The notes under the pieces: model-generated
Told to the model about the DNA's origin: nothing
The model's database searches: none
Seen by the model: only the letters and a program-made list of their open reading frames with translations
Source of the DNA: Oscheius dolichura
Taxonomy: Eukaryota; Nematoda; Chromadorea; Rhabditida; Rhabditidae
Reading direction: 5' to 3'
Assembly (NCBI GenBank): GCA_932521035.1
Contig: OW051494.1
Span: forward strand, 7,426,001 to 7,490,000
DNA: 64,000 nt
Shown here: positions 34,735 through 50,286 of the stretch, piece by piece
Numbering within the stretch: position 1 is the first letter of the stretch
Layout: the number at the start of each line of letters is the position of its first letter
Program-made: the position numbers and the translations under genes

Positions 34735-35320
34735 ATGTTGCAACGTGGTCCGCAGCTGAAAATTTCTTTCTATGAGGTTCAAATGGCACTGAACAACATG
34801 GTACAGGTGTCGCCTCGGGAGACGATACCATCCTCGTGCCATTCCCTGGCTAGCCAACCCAAGTCTCAACGGGGACGAGAAAGGTCAAGCTGGGGCAGGT
34901 CAACCGCAGCTTCGTGTAGATGCCATACAAGGCTCCTTCTCATCCAACGTGGCCCCTGTACGGCTCTTTTTCGCTCTCGTCCCCCTTTCAAACAAATAAC
35001 ACAAATTCTCGGACACAGATCCGGGAAAGGGCTTGTACGCCTATCGCAAGGGGAGGGAAAGCCATGTGGTGTCCTCCTCCTAGCATATCTTCAGACAACT
35101 TCCCCTCTCGTCTCTCTGGCAGGTGGCAAAAGAAAAGGGCTTCGACGACCACGAGGTCGGGGAACTGAAGAGAAACGTGGAGAAGCAAAAAGAGACGACT
35201 GGGCTGAAGAACAACGCGAAGGAGAAGCAGAAAGATACGGCTGGGCTGAAAAGCAGTTCTGGAGCCACCGACACTTTAACCGCTTTTCTTGGATATCTCG
35301 AAAGAAATCCCAATAGGTAA
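34735..35320 (+). CDS. Small Lys/Glu-rich protein
   Basis: Exons 34735-34800 (MLQRGPQLKISFYEVQMALN) and 35123-35320 join in phase 0 and give 87 residues. The second exon is charged and helical (VAKEKGFDDHEVGELKR, NNAKEKQKDTAGLKSS) and ends LGYLERNPNR. The family is unknown. The intron and start of exon 2 belong to the direct duplication whose other copy is at 31814. An alternative 193-codon frame over the same bases would ignore the splice sites. Confidence 0.35.
34914..35164 (+). repeat. Direct duplication, copy 2
   Basis: Partner of 31814-32081, 3.1 kb away, differing by a few substitutions (for example TACGGCTC versus TACGACTC) and by lacking the 20-bp insertion. It covers most of the intron and the first nine codons of exon 2 of the small gene. 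Confidence 0.8.
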
Positions 35321-35541
35321 TCGAGAAATAAGGCCGAAGTAAAAGTTAGTTCAAGATTAGTGTCTTTAAAGTCGAAGAAATACTAAAGCAAGGGAACGAT
35401 TTTTCAGAATTTTTTTCGATTCCTAGTCCAAGAGTCAAAAACAAATAAAGGGTAGCAAAATATATTTATTATGACAGACAAAGAAATAAGGCAAAAAATG
35501 CCATAAACAGGCTCATTACAAATAAATATCTATCATGACGA

Positions 35542-37812
<2,271 letters not shown>

Positions 37813-37886
37813 TGCCGCCAGCAGGGGTCGAACCTGCGACCTTGGGCTTATTAGACCCACGCTCTAACCGACTGAGCTATGGCGGC
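37813..37886 (-). tRNA. tRNA-Ile (AAT)
   Basis: On the minus strand the acceptor GCCGCCA pairs with TGGCGGC, discriminator A. The D arm is AGCTCAGTCGGTTAGAGC. The anticodon stem TGGGT/GCCCA encloses CTAATAA, so the anticodon is AAT. The T arm is GCAGGTTCGACCCCTGC. No intron. Confidence 0.95.
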
Positions 37887-38167
37887 ACGTTGACCCTGTT
37901 ACTCAGCTGTCACCAACTGTTGTTCTCTCCTGTATTGATGCGATCACTATTCCATTTCCCAATCGTTAATTTCAAAACCGTCCGTCGTGTTTCCATCCAG
38001 TTCCAGCTGTTTATTTGAACGGGGTGACTCATCCCACCGGAGGACACGTTATTGACCGGCGAGCGTCGGTTTATAGCCACCCTCCGTTGTACACCTCGGT
38101 TGCTTTGTTTCCTTCCTTTCCCAGTCTTCCATTTCTTCTCATTTCTTCTCTGATAACCCCTTTCAGA

Positions 38168-38645
38168 ATGTCCGAAACAAAGAAACCGTACGAATTGAAA
38201 GAAGGCGACTTCTGCTACATCAAGGGGGAGCCCTGCCAGGTGGGGAAATTGGCCATCCCCAAAATATGAGAATATTCAGGTCCATAAGATCCGAACCGCC
38301 TGTGGGGAGTATTACATGGCGGGGAATCCCGTCGCCGGCGAGAAAAAGGAACTCGACCACATTATCGACTGCACCGAAACCGTGGAGGTGCCCCTTGTGG
38401 CCAGCCTCAAGGTGGGTCCCCTCCTCCCTCAGATAGATTATCCCCTTTAGGTTGCCCGGGTGGTGGAGGATACTGTAACAGTTGTGAATGAGAAGGGAAT
38501 CGAGCAGGAGATCCCCATCGTGGCGGGACCCCTGGCGGATAATATCGCGGCCCTGGTGGAGGAGAAGAAGTCCGTCTCGGTCAAGGTGATCTCAGCTAAC
38601 GGGCGGCAGATAATCGTCGACGTGGACGAGGAATACGGGAAATAA
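38168..38645 (+). CDS. eIF5A-like protein lacking the hypusine loop
   Basis: Three exons join in phase 0: 38168-38239, 38280-38411 and 38451-38645, 132 residues. The N-terminal part (KEGDFCYIKGEPCQVHKI) matches the eIF5A SH3-like domain (KNG-VVLKGRPCKIVE), and the C-terminal part (VVEDTVTVVNEKGIEQEIPI, then LADNIAALVEEKKSVSVKVI) matches its OB-fold. Where eIF5A has the STSKTGKHGHAKV loop carrying the hypusinated lysine, this protein has only RTACGEYYMAG, so the modification site is absent. Canonical eIF5A helps ribosomes through poly-proline and termination and needs hypusine; this paralogue cannot work the same way if the model is right. The stop overlaps an AATAAA. A TTR-like gene ends 58 bp away on the other strand. 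Confidence 0.7.
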
Positions 38646-38703
38646 AAAAAGACATTTTAATGTTAAAAAAAAACAAGGGAGATACGGTGGTTGAAGGTAG
38701 TGT

Positions 38704-39207
38704 CTATTCCCGGTGGATGCAATCCCTCGTCTCGCCGTCGAACTTCCCGGCCAGCTGGAGGACACCCAGGTCGAAGACCTTATGGGCTGTCGTCCCGTGG
38801 GCGATGTACGAATCGGGCACGTGGATGGTCAGTCGCCGCTGGCAGGGCTGGAATCTCCCTCTTATCCTCCCCAAAAAGCGGACAACTCACAGTCCAGCCA
38901 TCTTCGCAGTCGTGGTAGATGTTGACCCGGGGGTCGATCGACGATATCTCCGTCTCCGTTCCCTTCAACTCGAATTCGCCATTCGCATCCGAGGTCTGGT
39001 CGTCCATCTTGCTGTCAAATACTAGAAATTTCATTGTTTTCTAATTTTTGAGGAGATAAACTCACAGACTCCTTTCTCGTACAGCTTTATTCGGACATCC
39101 TTCTCCGGTTTATCGTTACACATCAGTTTTCCCCTGACCGCTACGGATTGACTGAATCCAATGGCCGAAATGGCCACGGGCAGGAAGCAGAAGACGAGCA
39201 GCTTCAT
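38704..39207 (-). CDS. Transthyretin-like (TTR) secreted protein
   Basis: Exons 39207-39066, 39021-38891 and 38847-38704 join in phase and give 138 residues. The signal peptide is MKLLVFCFLPVAISAIG. The core shows the family pattern VAVRGKLMCNDKPEKDVRIK, then LFDSKMDDQTSDANGEFELK, IDPRVNIYHDC and a final CIHRE. The four conserved cysteines of nematode TTR-like proteins are present (LMC, HDC, PC, DC). These beta-sandwich proteins are secreted and expanded in nematodes; some act in corpse engulfment or host interaction, but most have no known ligand. Confidence 0.9.
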
Positions 39208-39701
39208 TCTGAACTCGTATTCTTTCTAGGGGAATTATCAACCTCAAGCTGAACTACTCGAGGTCTCCAAAAATTATTCTCTGGGTCTCGGGTGAGGCCC
39301 TAGAAATGTTTATTTTGTGTTTCATCAGTCGGAAGGGCCGAACGCGAGACTATAGTCTATAGAACGAGCTGCCGAAATTTTACGGGTGCCCCCGCACGAG
39401 GACGGGAGAAGAGGATTTCCAGAAAGGGCAAAGTGTTGTGGTAAAATGGCAACCATGCTATTATTTGTCTACCTTCTCTCTATAAACCTGATTGTTTCAG
39501 TGTAACATTCGATAACACAAAGTCAGTGTCAAGACAATTGGGCGAGTCATACCGGAAGTGAAATGGTTATATTTATAAGAAGGTGAGTCATATAAACTAA
39601 CGGTTAGCTGTTTATTCGTAGTCACATGCACACAATAATCAAATCAACAAAAAAACTACAAAAATTTAAACAATACCAACAAAAAAACATGAATAAAAAT
39701 A
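39208..39701. other. Intergenic, GC-to-AT boundary
   Basis: Composition drops to AT-rich near 39,450. It holds a reverse-orientation copy of the CACCCGTAAA-TT-TCGGCAGC motif at 39371-39394. No gene seen. Confidence 0.4.
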
Positions 39702-40930
39702 TTAGCCTCTCTGGAGAGTAACCTTCACAAGCACAAGGCACTCTTCTCGGCTATTTGGATGTGTTAGACCTGGATCCACAAGGTTTATTACTGTAATGAG
39801 GTAGTCAAGTGGAGCGATTTCGAGCTGTTCATCGCATAGTCGAATAATTAAAGGAAAATCAAGAGCTTGAGAACATCGATAGAGCCGAACGAGCATTGTT
39901 GGCAGAAGCGTAGGTAACCTTTGAGGAATAACTAGAAAACGATGTTCTATTGAATAATTATGGCTTACATTTTTGTTTTACATGATGAATAATTCGCAGC
40001 GCGGCACGAACAGTAGAATATCTTTCATTTGTTTCTACTCTCCAATGACCTCTCCACTAAAATTAACTACACTTCCTACAATGAACCACGATACCTTTTT
40101 TGATTTTGAATATGGATAATCTTTAAAAAATGGTGAGAAAATAGATAACATCTAAATAATTTTTATTGGCATATGAACTCCTGCTTACAGTTCTATTAGC
40201 AAAAAGAAAGCGTCCTCCTGAACCTAATGTTTCAATTGCGATATCAGATAAAACCCATGGTGTAGTGAAATCCATAGGGAAAATCATTTCAGTTTGTGGA
40301 TCACATCGAAAATATCGTCTCTGTAGTTGGAAATATATTAACACTAGTGTTTCTTACCGGATGTCGAAATTGTATGAATTCTAACGTAGACCAAATGATG
40401 TCAAGATCTGTGGAATGTGTCGCCTGTGCAGTTGCAGTTATATAGCTTCCATATAATACAAATTTTAATAAATCATGAAGTTCAGATTGATCCATAAATG
40501 GCAGGCATCGATTCTGGAAATAAAGAAAAAAAATTGGAAGATTAAAGAATGAAGCCACTCACCGTGATTCCATGGAGACCTAAGTTATAAGATTTCAGAG
40601 CTAAATTGAGACCAAACTTGTCAAAAAGTTGTTCTTCGCAGAGACGATAGATTATAGGCATATCCAGTTGATGGGCGGCTCTAGCTACCAGTAGGAGAAT
40701 ATCTTCGGTATACTGTCGGAAATATATAGCGGTGACTATAAAAACGCTTCAGCAACTGTAAATTTAAATATTTACATTTTCGATCACAATGGTAAAGCAC
40801 TCGTAAAATTTCGCGCATGGCGCAAAAGTCCACATCCAAATAGAGTTCCTTCTTGCCCTGTAGATATTTACCATAGAAAAATTGATAGAATGTATATGAG
40901 TATAAAGCTAATATCTAAAATTTGTCTATA
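39702..40930 (-). CDS. BTB-like protein (3' part, model incomplete)
   Basis: Minus-strand exons read QGKKELYLDVDFCAMREILRV, then LDMPIIYRLCEEQLFDK (near 40,600), CLPFMDQSELHDLLKFVLYG, QTEMIFPMDFTTPWVLSDI and ALDFPLIIRLCDEQLEIAP, ending TLQRG at 39702. Strings such as IIYRLCEEQLF and DLLKFVLYGSY match the second half of BTB/POZ domains, which occur twice, so this may be a double-BTB protein. BTB proteins usually dimerise or act as Cullin-3 adaptors. The 5' end and several splice sites are unresolved, and it is unclear whether this is separate from the MIF4G-like gene immediately upstream. Confidence 0.5.
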
Positions 40931-40999
40931 TAACAACTAAATCTATAGAACCTCTCTACAACAAAATAATTTTCTTCCGAAAGAGTTCTTTGTGATAAG

Positions 41000-43027
41000 A
41001 ACAAGATCATCGAACTCTGTTTGAATTTCACAATTACTCGTCCTAAATGTACGACTCTTATCATCAATAATTTATTGTTATACCGTGTATAATTGGTAAG
41101 AACAAGTTTTCCGTTAGTTGTGAAATTTGAAAAGAATACATTAATGTCTGCTCTAAGAAAAGTCATGCTAAAATGGAAATCAAGAACATACATCACATAC
41201 GGAGGGCTCTTGTCGGCTCGTCTAAGATGCTTCAACCATCTTCTTAGCTCTTTTAAACCAGGAGGGAAATCATATACATTGTTCGAATCTTCTTTTATAC
41301 TTGTCCATTTATAAAAGATTACAGATATAAGACGTGTCACATAAATTGTAAAATCCTGGAATTATGGATAAAAATAATACCTATAACCATACTGGATCAA
41401 AATAAGCTATTCTATTTTCTTCAAAATTATTTGTTTGGAAGAGCCGTTTGATATAATAACGAATAATCTTGGGAGGGCAAATACCGAAGTTGTATAAATG
41501 TCCAAGCAGCCTGATAAATATTGTTTATTATCAAATTTTCTTACGTAATATATAAAAAGTTGGTTTTCTTTGTCTCTTCATCGGGCTGCTCTTCACTAAA
41601 AATATTAATTTTGATACATCGTAAAATTGCTCGGACAAAAGTACTTCTTGATTCCCAAGATAATCGATCACACTGAATGTACTTATTAGAATGGTTGGTG
41701 AATATGCTTTACCTGATATTTACAAAACTCTGCACAATAAAAAACGATACCAGGTCTTTCTTCGACAGCCGACAGCATACAATCAATCAACTATAAAGAC
41801 AATTTTCAGTAATAATTAAATAATTCACTTCAATACATCGGGAGACAGAAAAATCATCAGATGATATAAGACGGTGAATATTAAATTCGCCATAGAAGAA
41901 ACGGCGATCGTATTCTTGGCATTTCGAGACTTGACTAAATTTTTTAAGAAAGAACGTCTAAAGAAATATACGACCTACAGAAAACAGTTACCTGAAGTTC
42001 CTTCAATAATTTACGTTTAATAGGATCTTTTCTTCGAGTTTTCTTTAAACGCATTGGTTTCACTGTAAATTCTCGCAAAATACTAGCATTCACTAACCTA
42101 TTCGAGCATTTGTCAGCTCCTGCACTTCGAAAACACTTTCATCATCACTTGTAAAAACTCCACCATCGGGCTCAACACGTACACCATACTGAAACCATTT
42201 GTTACACATAACACTTGAGCCGCCCCAATAATCAAAATATTTTACATACATGCTTAGCATATTTATATAAAAGCTCTTTCTCTTCTAGTGAAGGCCAGTT
42301 TTCAACTTTCGGAACAATAAGTTTGGGTGGTGGGTTTGGATCCAGTGCATTATACGCTTCTCTGCATTTTAAAATTGCTGCAAATTATTATTAATAAATT
42401 TAAACTGTAGTAGTCCACTTGTTATAATGGGATCACAATCTTCTTCGTCTTCACTTGAATAGCATCCGTCTGATCCACACTCGTACTAAATACAGTGTCA
42501 ATGAAGAGAAGAAATCTCACTTGACGTTTCAAATGCTCAGCTAGTAATTTCTCGCCAGGGGAGAGGATGTCCTTATCATAAAGTTGACTACGAACTGGAG
42601 ATGAAGTGCTCTGCAAAGTACAGTCAAAGTCTGAAGAAGAAATGAACAATGACCACATAGAAATCCACCTGTCTCGAAGCTATCACTGAGCTCGTCGATG
42701 GGATATAATTCATGATATTCAAAATGTGAACTGTCCTAAAAATATATTTAAAAAAATCAACATCGGGAAAATTTTACCAAAAAGATAGAATCACTGTCAC
42801 TGTCTGCTTCGCGTATCACATCAACATTATTTTTATCGGCGTGAAGCTCTGGTTCTTGATAGCACCAAACTGTTTTCACTTCAAACAAATTTATTATTAC
42901 ATCAAAAATGTATCTTACAGCCCCAGATATTGCTATTTCGATCGGGCATATCCAGTAATGCTTCGGAATCTGGCGGCTCCCATAACGTTTCAGGAGGCGC
43001 GCATCGAGGAATTTCATTATCAGTCAT
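41000..43027 (-). CDS. MIF4G-like domain protein
   Basis: Twelve or more AT-rich exons join in phase from the ATG at 43027: 43027-42919, 42878-42778, 42735-42669, 42630-42521, 42485-42419, 42377-42250, 42188-42098, 42062-41992, 41957-41829, 41790-41713, 41672-41545 and 41510-41393. The N-terminal 240 residues are acidic and disordered (DSDSDSIFL, SSEDEEDCD). The C-terminal part is helical, with IVFYCAEFCKYQCDRLSWES, FVRAILRCIKINIF and LGHLYNFGICPPKIIRYYI, resembling MIF4G/PAIP1-type helical repeats that bind eIF4A or mRNA-export factors. That assignment is by pattern only. The 3' exons below 41,390 are uncertain, so the end is approximate and the gene could continue into the BTB-like exons. 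Confidence 0.5.
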
Positions 43028-43713
43028 TCTAAATACACTGTATACTACAAAACTTATTATGTAACAACTGAAAAGTAATTTAAAAAAAATTGAAAACAGC
43101 AAATTTATATAAAATGGAAAGAATCATTACTTCGAAAGAAGAAAGAGTTTGAATTCTCATTTACCGCGAACAAACAGAGTTCCCTGATCAGGCGCTCTAT
43201 TTTGCATAATTGAATAAATACTTCGCAACTTGTACTTATGGGAGATCGGGTTTTTTCTGGCACAAACTGTATATTTTCTTGTTTCATTGGCTTTTTCATA
43301 TTGAGTCATTGCCCAAGGCTTTTATACAGTTGAAAGTTGCAAATTGCATGTATTTTGCCATATAAAACGAGATCTTCTTTTTTTACTTATTACATTTCTT
43401 ACTTTGTGTGTATGCAATTGATTTTGAGCTTCCGTGATAGACAGGTGTTTTTATCTCATGTGCCATGTGTGCCAACGCGCTCCAGCTGTGCTATTTAGCA
43501 CATCCCATCAAGCATCAGTTTGCAGTCTTTTCTACTAAAATATATAGCTTACAATTCTGATTTTCCCGTTTTTATTGTTTTGCTCATTTACTTCAACAAC
43601 TGTGTACATTTTTAGATATGCTCTCACACGCTAACTGGTCGTGCTTTCTAGCGCCTAACTTTTCATTCTTCGTTTATTTCATATCTGTCTTTCAGCACTA
43701 CCTTGGAGGACAC

Positions 43714-46700
43714 ATGCCAGGTGTAGATGCAGTAATTGTTCAAATAAGCCGAGAAGGCTCAGGAGCAAGAGATTTTCAAACTCGGGATAAAAATACTAGA
43801 CCCCAAAAAAATAATTGTAAGGTTTTAAGTTATTAGCTTCTTATTGGTTGTTTAGTATCCACCACTTTCTTATATAGTCGCGAAGTTGGTCTTCTAAATT
43901 GTTCGGACTTGGACGAAAACCATCAACCAGGGGACTGGGTCAAGTGCTCTCCCATCTGGATTGATAAAAGGGTATGTTTAACATGTTATAGAAGAAATAA
44001 GCTTCAAATGCATCAAATACACTCCATAACTACTTATTTATAAAAAGAATATTTTTCAGGCGACCCGAGGGGGTCCCAATTTCCAGCTAAACAGCAGATT
44101 GCTCAAAAAGTCCTCAAAGAAGTGTGAAATTGCTCCACAGATAAACGAGCACGGTTACGAATCGTATTTTTACAACGGTATGCTCTTGAGAATAGCTTGT
44201 TTACAGAAATTTTAGGATCAGGTATTATCCTCAATATTTACAATGTCGAAGATGAAACGAAAATAAAGTCATTTATGCTCATTTGGAATGACTATATGGG
44301 TCTCGTATGCCATTTTTCTCCGGAAACTAATTCTGACTATCAAATGATGCAAGTCGTCAATTTTAAAGCAGTTGGAATGTCCGAGTCGAGGCATTGTGCC
44401 TTTCATGTAGGCCTCCGAAATTATCGATCTTTTCCAATACTGTTTAGGCTGTCAGCGTATCGCCAACTAACAAAGTACGATTCATGAACTTAAGATTTTG
44501 CACTGCTAAAGTGGAGGTCCTCAATGATATGTTATATGCCCATTGTGAAAACGAAGACAAAGTTGTTTTACTTGACCTGGAGACTAAGTCGCTTTTAGCA
44601 ACGACATGCAGTTTACAAGAAGGGGTAAGTTGATTTTATACATTCATATTTTATTGATACTATCTAAGGAAGAGATTAATGTTATCTATTACCGAATCGA
44701 AACTCGTATGGGAAAAATATACCTTTCATTATGTTACTTTCAAAATGGCGAAGAGGATGGCGAGTTCTGGGAAGCGCAAATGGTCAGTTGCTTCATTCCG
44801 AGAATACGAAGCACTTCAGGAAAACCTTAGAAAATCATGTAGAGCCTCAAATGAAGACGACGAAAGTCTTCTCAACTGTACGCCATCCAAGAACCCACTC
44901 AGTTCACATGATTTCCGTACATATTGGAATAAAGTAAGTTGATGAATTTAAAAAAATAAAAGATTGTTGTATTTAAGTATTTTCCGAATTTTTGGGACCC
45001 GGAAAAGGATAAATTAGAATGGATCGTCCCTTTCCTGATTTCCTCAGGTAATTACTCGGTGTACGAAATGTTTTGCTTTATTACAGATGATATATCATCA
45101 ACGGACACCTCACAAAGCTGCGACGAATCACTAGATCTAACGAGATCGGAATCAAATTTGGGTATTCCGCTAATGGAAAACCAATCAGTCGAGGAAGACC
45201 AATCTATTGAGCCTGAAAGACACATTGATGAAGAAGAAAACAGTGATAAAAAATCTGGTGAGTCCAAGTCATAGAATAACTTCCTTTTTTTGCTAAAAAC
45301 ATCGGAAATAATTTCTAGCTGTTAATTCTTTGCAGAGAAGGAAGCTACTTTGACGATTTCATCAACATCGGTACCATCATCGGTTTACCTATTCAAAGAA
45401 CCAGTGGCTGACTCCTCCTGTGACAGCAGCGTACGCTGTCGGAAAACTAAAAAAAAATTGGTTTAGATTGATTCTGATAAAATATCGGAGGAGGCATCCT
45501 ATGATAGAACTCCGTCTTATACTGAAGAGCAAGAATATGTTTGTATTTTTCTAATTCTTCCATTACACGTCTATTTAAGGTAGTAACTATGGAGGATGCC
45601 ACTCCTACGCTAGATGCCTTTCAAAGTTTGGAAGTAAACAGTGACGATACGGTCTCCATATCCAGCTCGTGTGGATCGGCTTCTGATTTGGAAAGCAATG
45701 TTGATGAGCACAACGCAGTTCAGGGTTTGTTTCGTATTAGTTAAATTTAAATTGTCCTTAGAAGATGTTTCTGACAGTGAAACCTTCTTTACTGCAAATT
45801 ACATGGGTGGAAGTAGGGCTGCAAGCCCAGATTTAGAAGAAATGCTAGAACATAGATTAGCCGCGATCGATGATAGACAAGAGTCTGAGGAACCGCATGA
45901 AAAAGAGGAATATGTGGCCGTAAATCAGGAACAGCTTGAAAAACTGGAAAAGGAATGCAATTTTCGACATGAAATTCTACGCCCGAAGATTGCAGAGCTT
46001 AGCACAGCTGAACCAGTACGTTTGTTGTGCTTCATAGTTTTATGCCTGCTTACAGGATAAACTTAAAATGAGAAGATCGAGTGAAAACTCTTCAATACTG
46101 AATTCATCGACGGATTCGACTCATTTTGCTCCGCTGACAATTGGAAGGCTAGAAGATCCTCCGTTACGTCCCTCTTGTAATAGACCTCGTCGTAAAGAAG
46201 TAACTCCTCCTTGTCAACCACAACAACCCGAAACTCGTTGGTTATTTTACATATGTTATTATGCGTCGTTTTAGCCCTCCTCGTAACTGATCAGTCCGTT
46301 TATGTACCGTTCTTTGCCGCTTCTGCATCACCTTCTACACAATGGACTACAGCAGACACTGAATTAGTGGGATTCGGTCTTCCTAATCCATCCAAAAAAG
46401 TTCGCACATTACGAGAAGAAATTCCGGATAACACTAAACGAATAAATGGAAACATTTCCAAGGAAAATGGACAGAACGGCTCGAATAGTCCACACCCAAG
46501 ACCCACAAGAGCACAAGATTTCATACCTCCTTCTATTCCTATCACGGACCAACCCGTTGGACATTCAGTGTTTTCTAGGCACAACTCAGAGTCGAGCCTG
46601 TCAAGTCCCAGTCCATCTACTACCAATTTAAAACCGGATAGTAGATCTTTACGTAAGTGAACATATTTATGGTAATTTTTTGACTTTCAGAAATGGTTAG

Positions 46701-47217
46701 TAAAGACGATAGTGAATCTATCAATGATTATATTAATCGAATGCTGAATCCATACGATGACCAAATGGGACAAGTAAAACGTTTAATACTGCAATACATA
46801 ATGGAAAGTAGATTAGTTTTGTGGGTTTTTGCCTTATATTTAGTGGAATTGTCTTTTAGAAGGTTCATCAAAAAACAGTACCGCTGTCTTTTTGATTGCC
46901 TTACGCAAATGTACAAGTTCCCCGAATTTGTATGTTTTTATGACTTGGAGCGTCTGCAAATTCCAGGGGTTAGTCTTAATTAAAGTTTTAATCAAAAATG
47001 CCGTAAACATTTTTAGCTATCAATGGAGAGTTCTGGTTCTCCCCAGATCGACAGAATTTCAATGGAACACCAAATATTCAAATATATGTATGAACACAAA
47101 GATTTATGGGATGAAATCGTCAGAAAGTGAGTAAATTTTTTGGTTTTTTTTTAAATTTTCGAATTTAGCATCGAATGTGTAAATTCAATGATTGAGCAGT
47201 TTAGACACAGAATTTAA
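43714..47217 (+). CDS. Large uncharacterised protein with acidic Ser-rich middle
   Basis: The ATG at 43714 lies 19 nt after TTTCAG, which would suit trans-splicing. Early exons (43714-43816, 43856 to about 43,973) encode MPGVDAVIVQISREGSGARD and WVKCSPIWIDKR; later ones give LGSGIILNIYNVEDETKIK, KVEVLNDMLYAHCENEDKVV and SHDFRTYWNK. From about 45,050 the protein becomes acidic and Ser/Thr-rich (DDISSTDTSQSCDESLDLTR), and from 46,100 basic/proline-rich. The final exons encode KYMYEHKDLWDEIVRN and end EQFRHRI at 47217. No signal peptide or known domain is seen. All exons are AT-rich, like the neighbours. Interior splice sites were not all fixed. Confidence 0.5.
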
Positions 47218-47531
47218 ACACTTGACCGTATAGCCTGTGCGATACTTTGAAATACATATAAAGCATTATTCGATAACATTAATATTGTAAGTTCAGCTTT
47301 GTGTGTTTTATTTTTATAATAAAATGTTTCGAATTTCACAGGCTATTCAACCGCGGATTTATCCAGATAAACTTCTTTGATGACTAGCGTTGAATCATTT
47401 TGCCTTATACGGCTTATATAGTTTCCTCTCCTTTTTATCCGGATAAAATATGGAAAAAGCCGCATATTTATTTTGAAAATAACATTTTCATTAGCCGAGC
47501 GATATCGTCTTCCAAGGATTTTGTCTTGTCC

Positions 47532-47985
47532 CTAAAATATCTGGTTTTCCTGTAAACTCGGTATATCTTTCCTGGAGAACAAAAATTTTTGTAATTGTTC
47601 TGCTTCCTTTTGATCATACGCGTCAGGATATTGCTTTCTCATATCACTTATTGCAAAGTTGCTCTTCTGGCGAGACATCTTATTTGGACGAGGCGATGTT
47701 TTCCCAGGTTCAGATTCTTTAATTTTTCTAATTCAAAATGTCTCGTGTAAGGTTTTTTAAAATTCTATAACGAACCCGTAATATCCTTCCTTGAGATGGG
47801 TGTTAATGTTCTTCGCCGTGCTCCAAAAACAAATTTATCACCAGCGCTCTTCGATCTTCGCATTCCCGAGGGGCCTGATGTGGGCAGAGGAGTGTAAAGA
47901 ACTGGAACCCTCTTTTGTAGACTAGAATTAACCTACCTCTTCCCCTTGCCTGGAACGGGCTTGGTGTTGTTGCTTCGCTTTCCAT
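47532..47985 (-). CDS. Small basic, Ser/Pro-rich protein
   Basis: Exons 47985-47937, 47901-47772 and 47727-47532 join in phases 1 and 2 and give 124 residues. The N-terminus is MESEATTPSPFQARGR, followed by SGMRRSKSAGDKFVFGARRR and TLTPISRKDITGS, with several SP/TP sites next to basic residues as in cell-cycle kinase substrates. The C-terminus has a helical MRKQYPDAYDQKEAEQLQKF. It is probably nuclear or cytoskeletal. I do not recognise the family. The 35-bp first intron is short but plausible. Confidence 0.5.
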
Positions 47986-48827
47986 TGCGAATAATTGACG
48001 TTTAGATCAAAGGAGGATTCAGCCAGGAGGATGGCTGAAGTAATTCGAACCTATTGTGGAGTACCCCTTCACAAGGATCTTGTTGACAAAGGGAACGTGA
48101 GAGAAATGACTGGGAGAAGAGTGACAACTCACAAGAGGGACGGCGCTGGGGAGTTGTTCATTCTGTTTTTGGGGGATGGAGCAAAGATTTTCTGTGTATT
48201 TTTAGCCATACAAACCCAAAGAAGGAACTATCAGTTGTAATGAGAAAGAAAGTTTTGAAAGACATTGAAAGATAGTCAAGAACGGAGCGCAGAAGCCGTG
48301 TGCGTGGTCGTTATGTGTTGTCCCGTAGAGACGTGGCGGCTTATATTTGAGCCTTTGACATGAGAGGCGGAATTAGAGTCACCGCGGAAATAACAATCCC
48401 TCAAAGTTACTTGTCCCCCGAATGATGCCTTTTGGATATGGGCAGAGGCGGAAGAATGGCCAGCAAAAAGGGAGCAAAGGCTTAGAGCAGCGAGGAAGCG
48501 CAAAAACATGGATGGAATGTGAAATGGAGCGATGATGGATGCCTCTTCTCCCCCTCAAAATCGAGTTAATGGGTGGTCTCTTGGGTTCGTCCGTGGACTG
48601 AAAATAGTTCGAAGAGGTCAAAAAAGTCGGGATAACCTATTAATTTAGAGAAACTTTGATATTTTCAATAATTCATGCTGTTTGCTTACTTTTCGCTCTT
48701 ATCTAATCAATGCGGTCACTCTGCAACACTTCCATCTATTTTGCTGGCTTATTTCCGCTCTCTTCCCTTTTTATTTATTTATTTATTTACCACTTCAACA
48801 AGTAGAATCTATCAGTTTGAGAGAGCC
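47986..48827 (-). other. Intergenic with a possible secreted-protein exon
   Basis: At 48509 (minus) an ATG starts MFLRFLAALSLCSLFAGHSS, a good signal peptide, with a GTAACT donor after about 33 codons. Small exon-like pieces follow downstream, but no phase-consistent model was found. A short secreted protein or a chance frame are both possible. Confidence 0.3.
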
Positions 48828-49960
<1,133 letters not shown>

Positions 49961-50286
49961 GTTCAGTGAAGAACATCAATCCTATTTAAAACACCCTGTT
50001 GTTTATATAAATACCGTATTCTCCCTACTTGAGCCACCTGGGAGGCGCTGAAGAACCGCGAACCCTTGGTGGCCGCCAGAGCCCCGGCCTCTAGTGGTGC
50101 TCCTCCAATTTTTCTTCCGTATCCCTACTAGCATTAGAGATAGTACAGTATCCATTATTTTGCCAGTAGAGGGCGATTACCGCTACTCTGCCCCTTTTTC
50201 CCCAAAAAATCTGGCATATCTCCCAAATTCACTAGTCCTCCGCCTTCTAAACGGTCATTCCCAAAGGCCACAAATAAATGTTATTC

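Noticed and set aside
34735-35316. 193-codon plus-strand frame
   Set aside because: It runs through the duplicated intron in a different frame from the phase-consistent two-exon model; the Arg-rich repeats look like a frame artefact.
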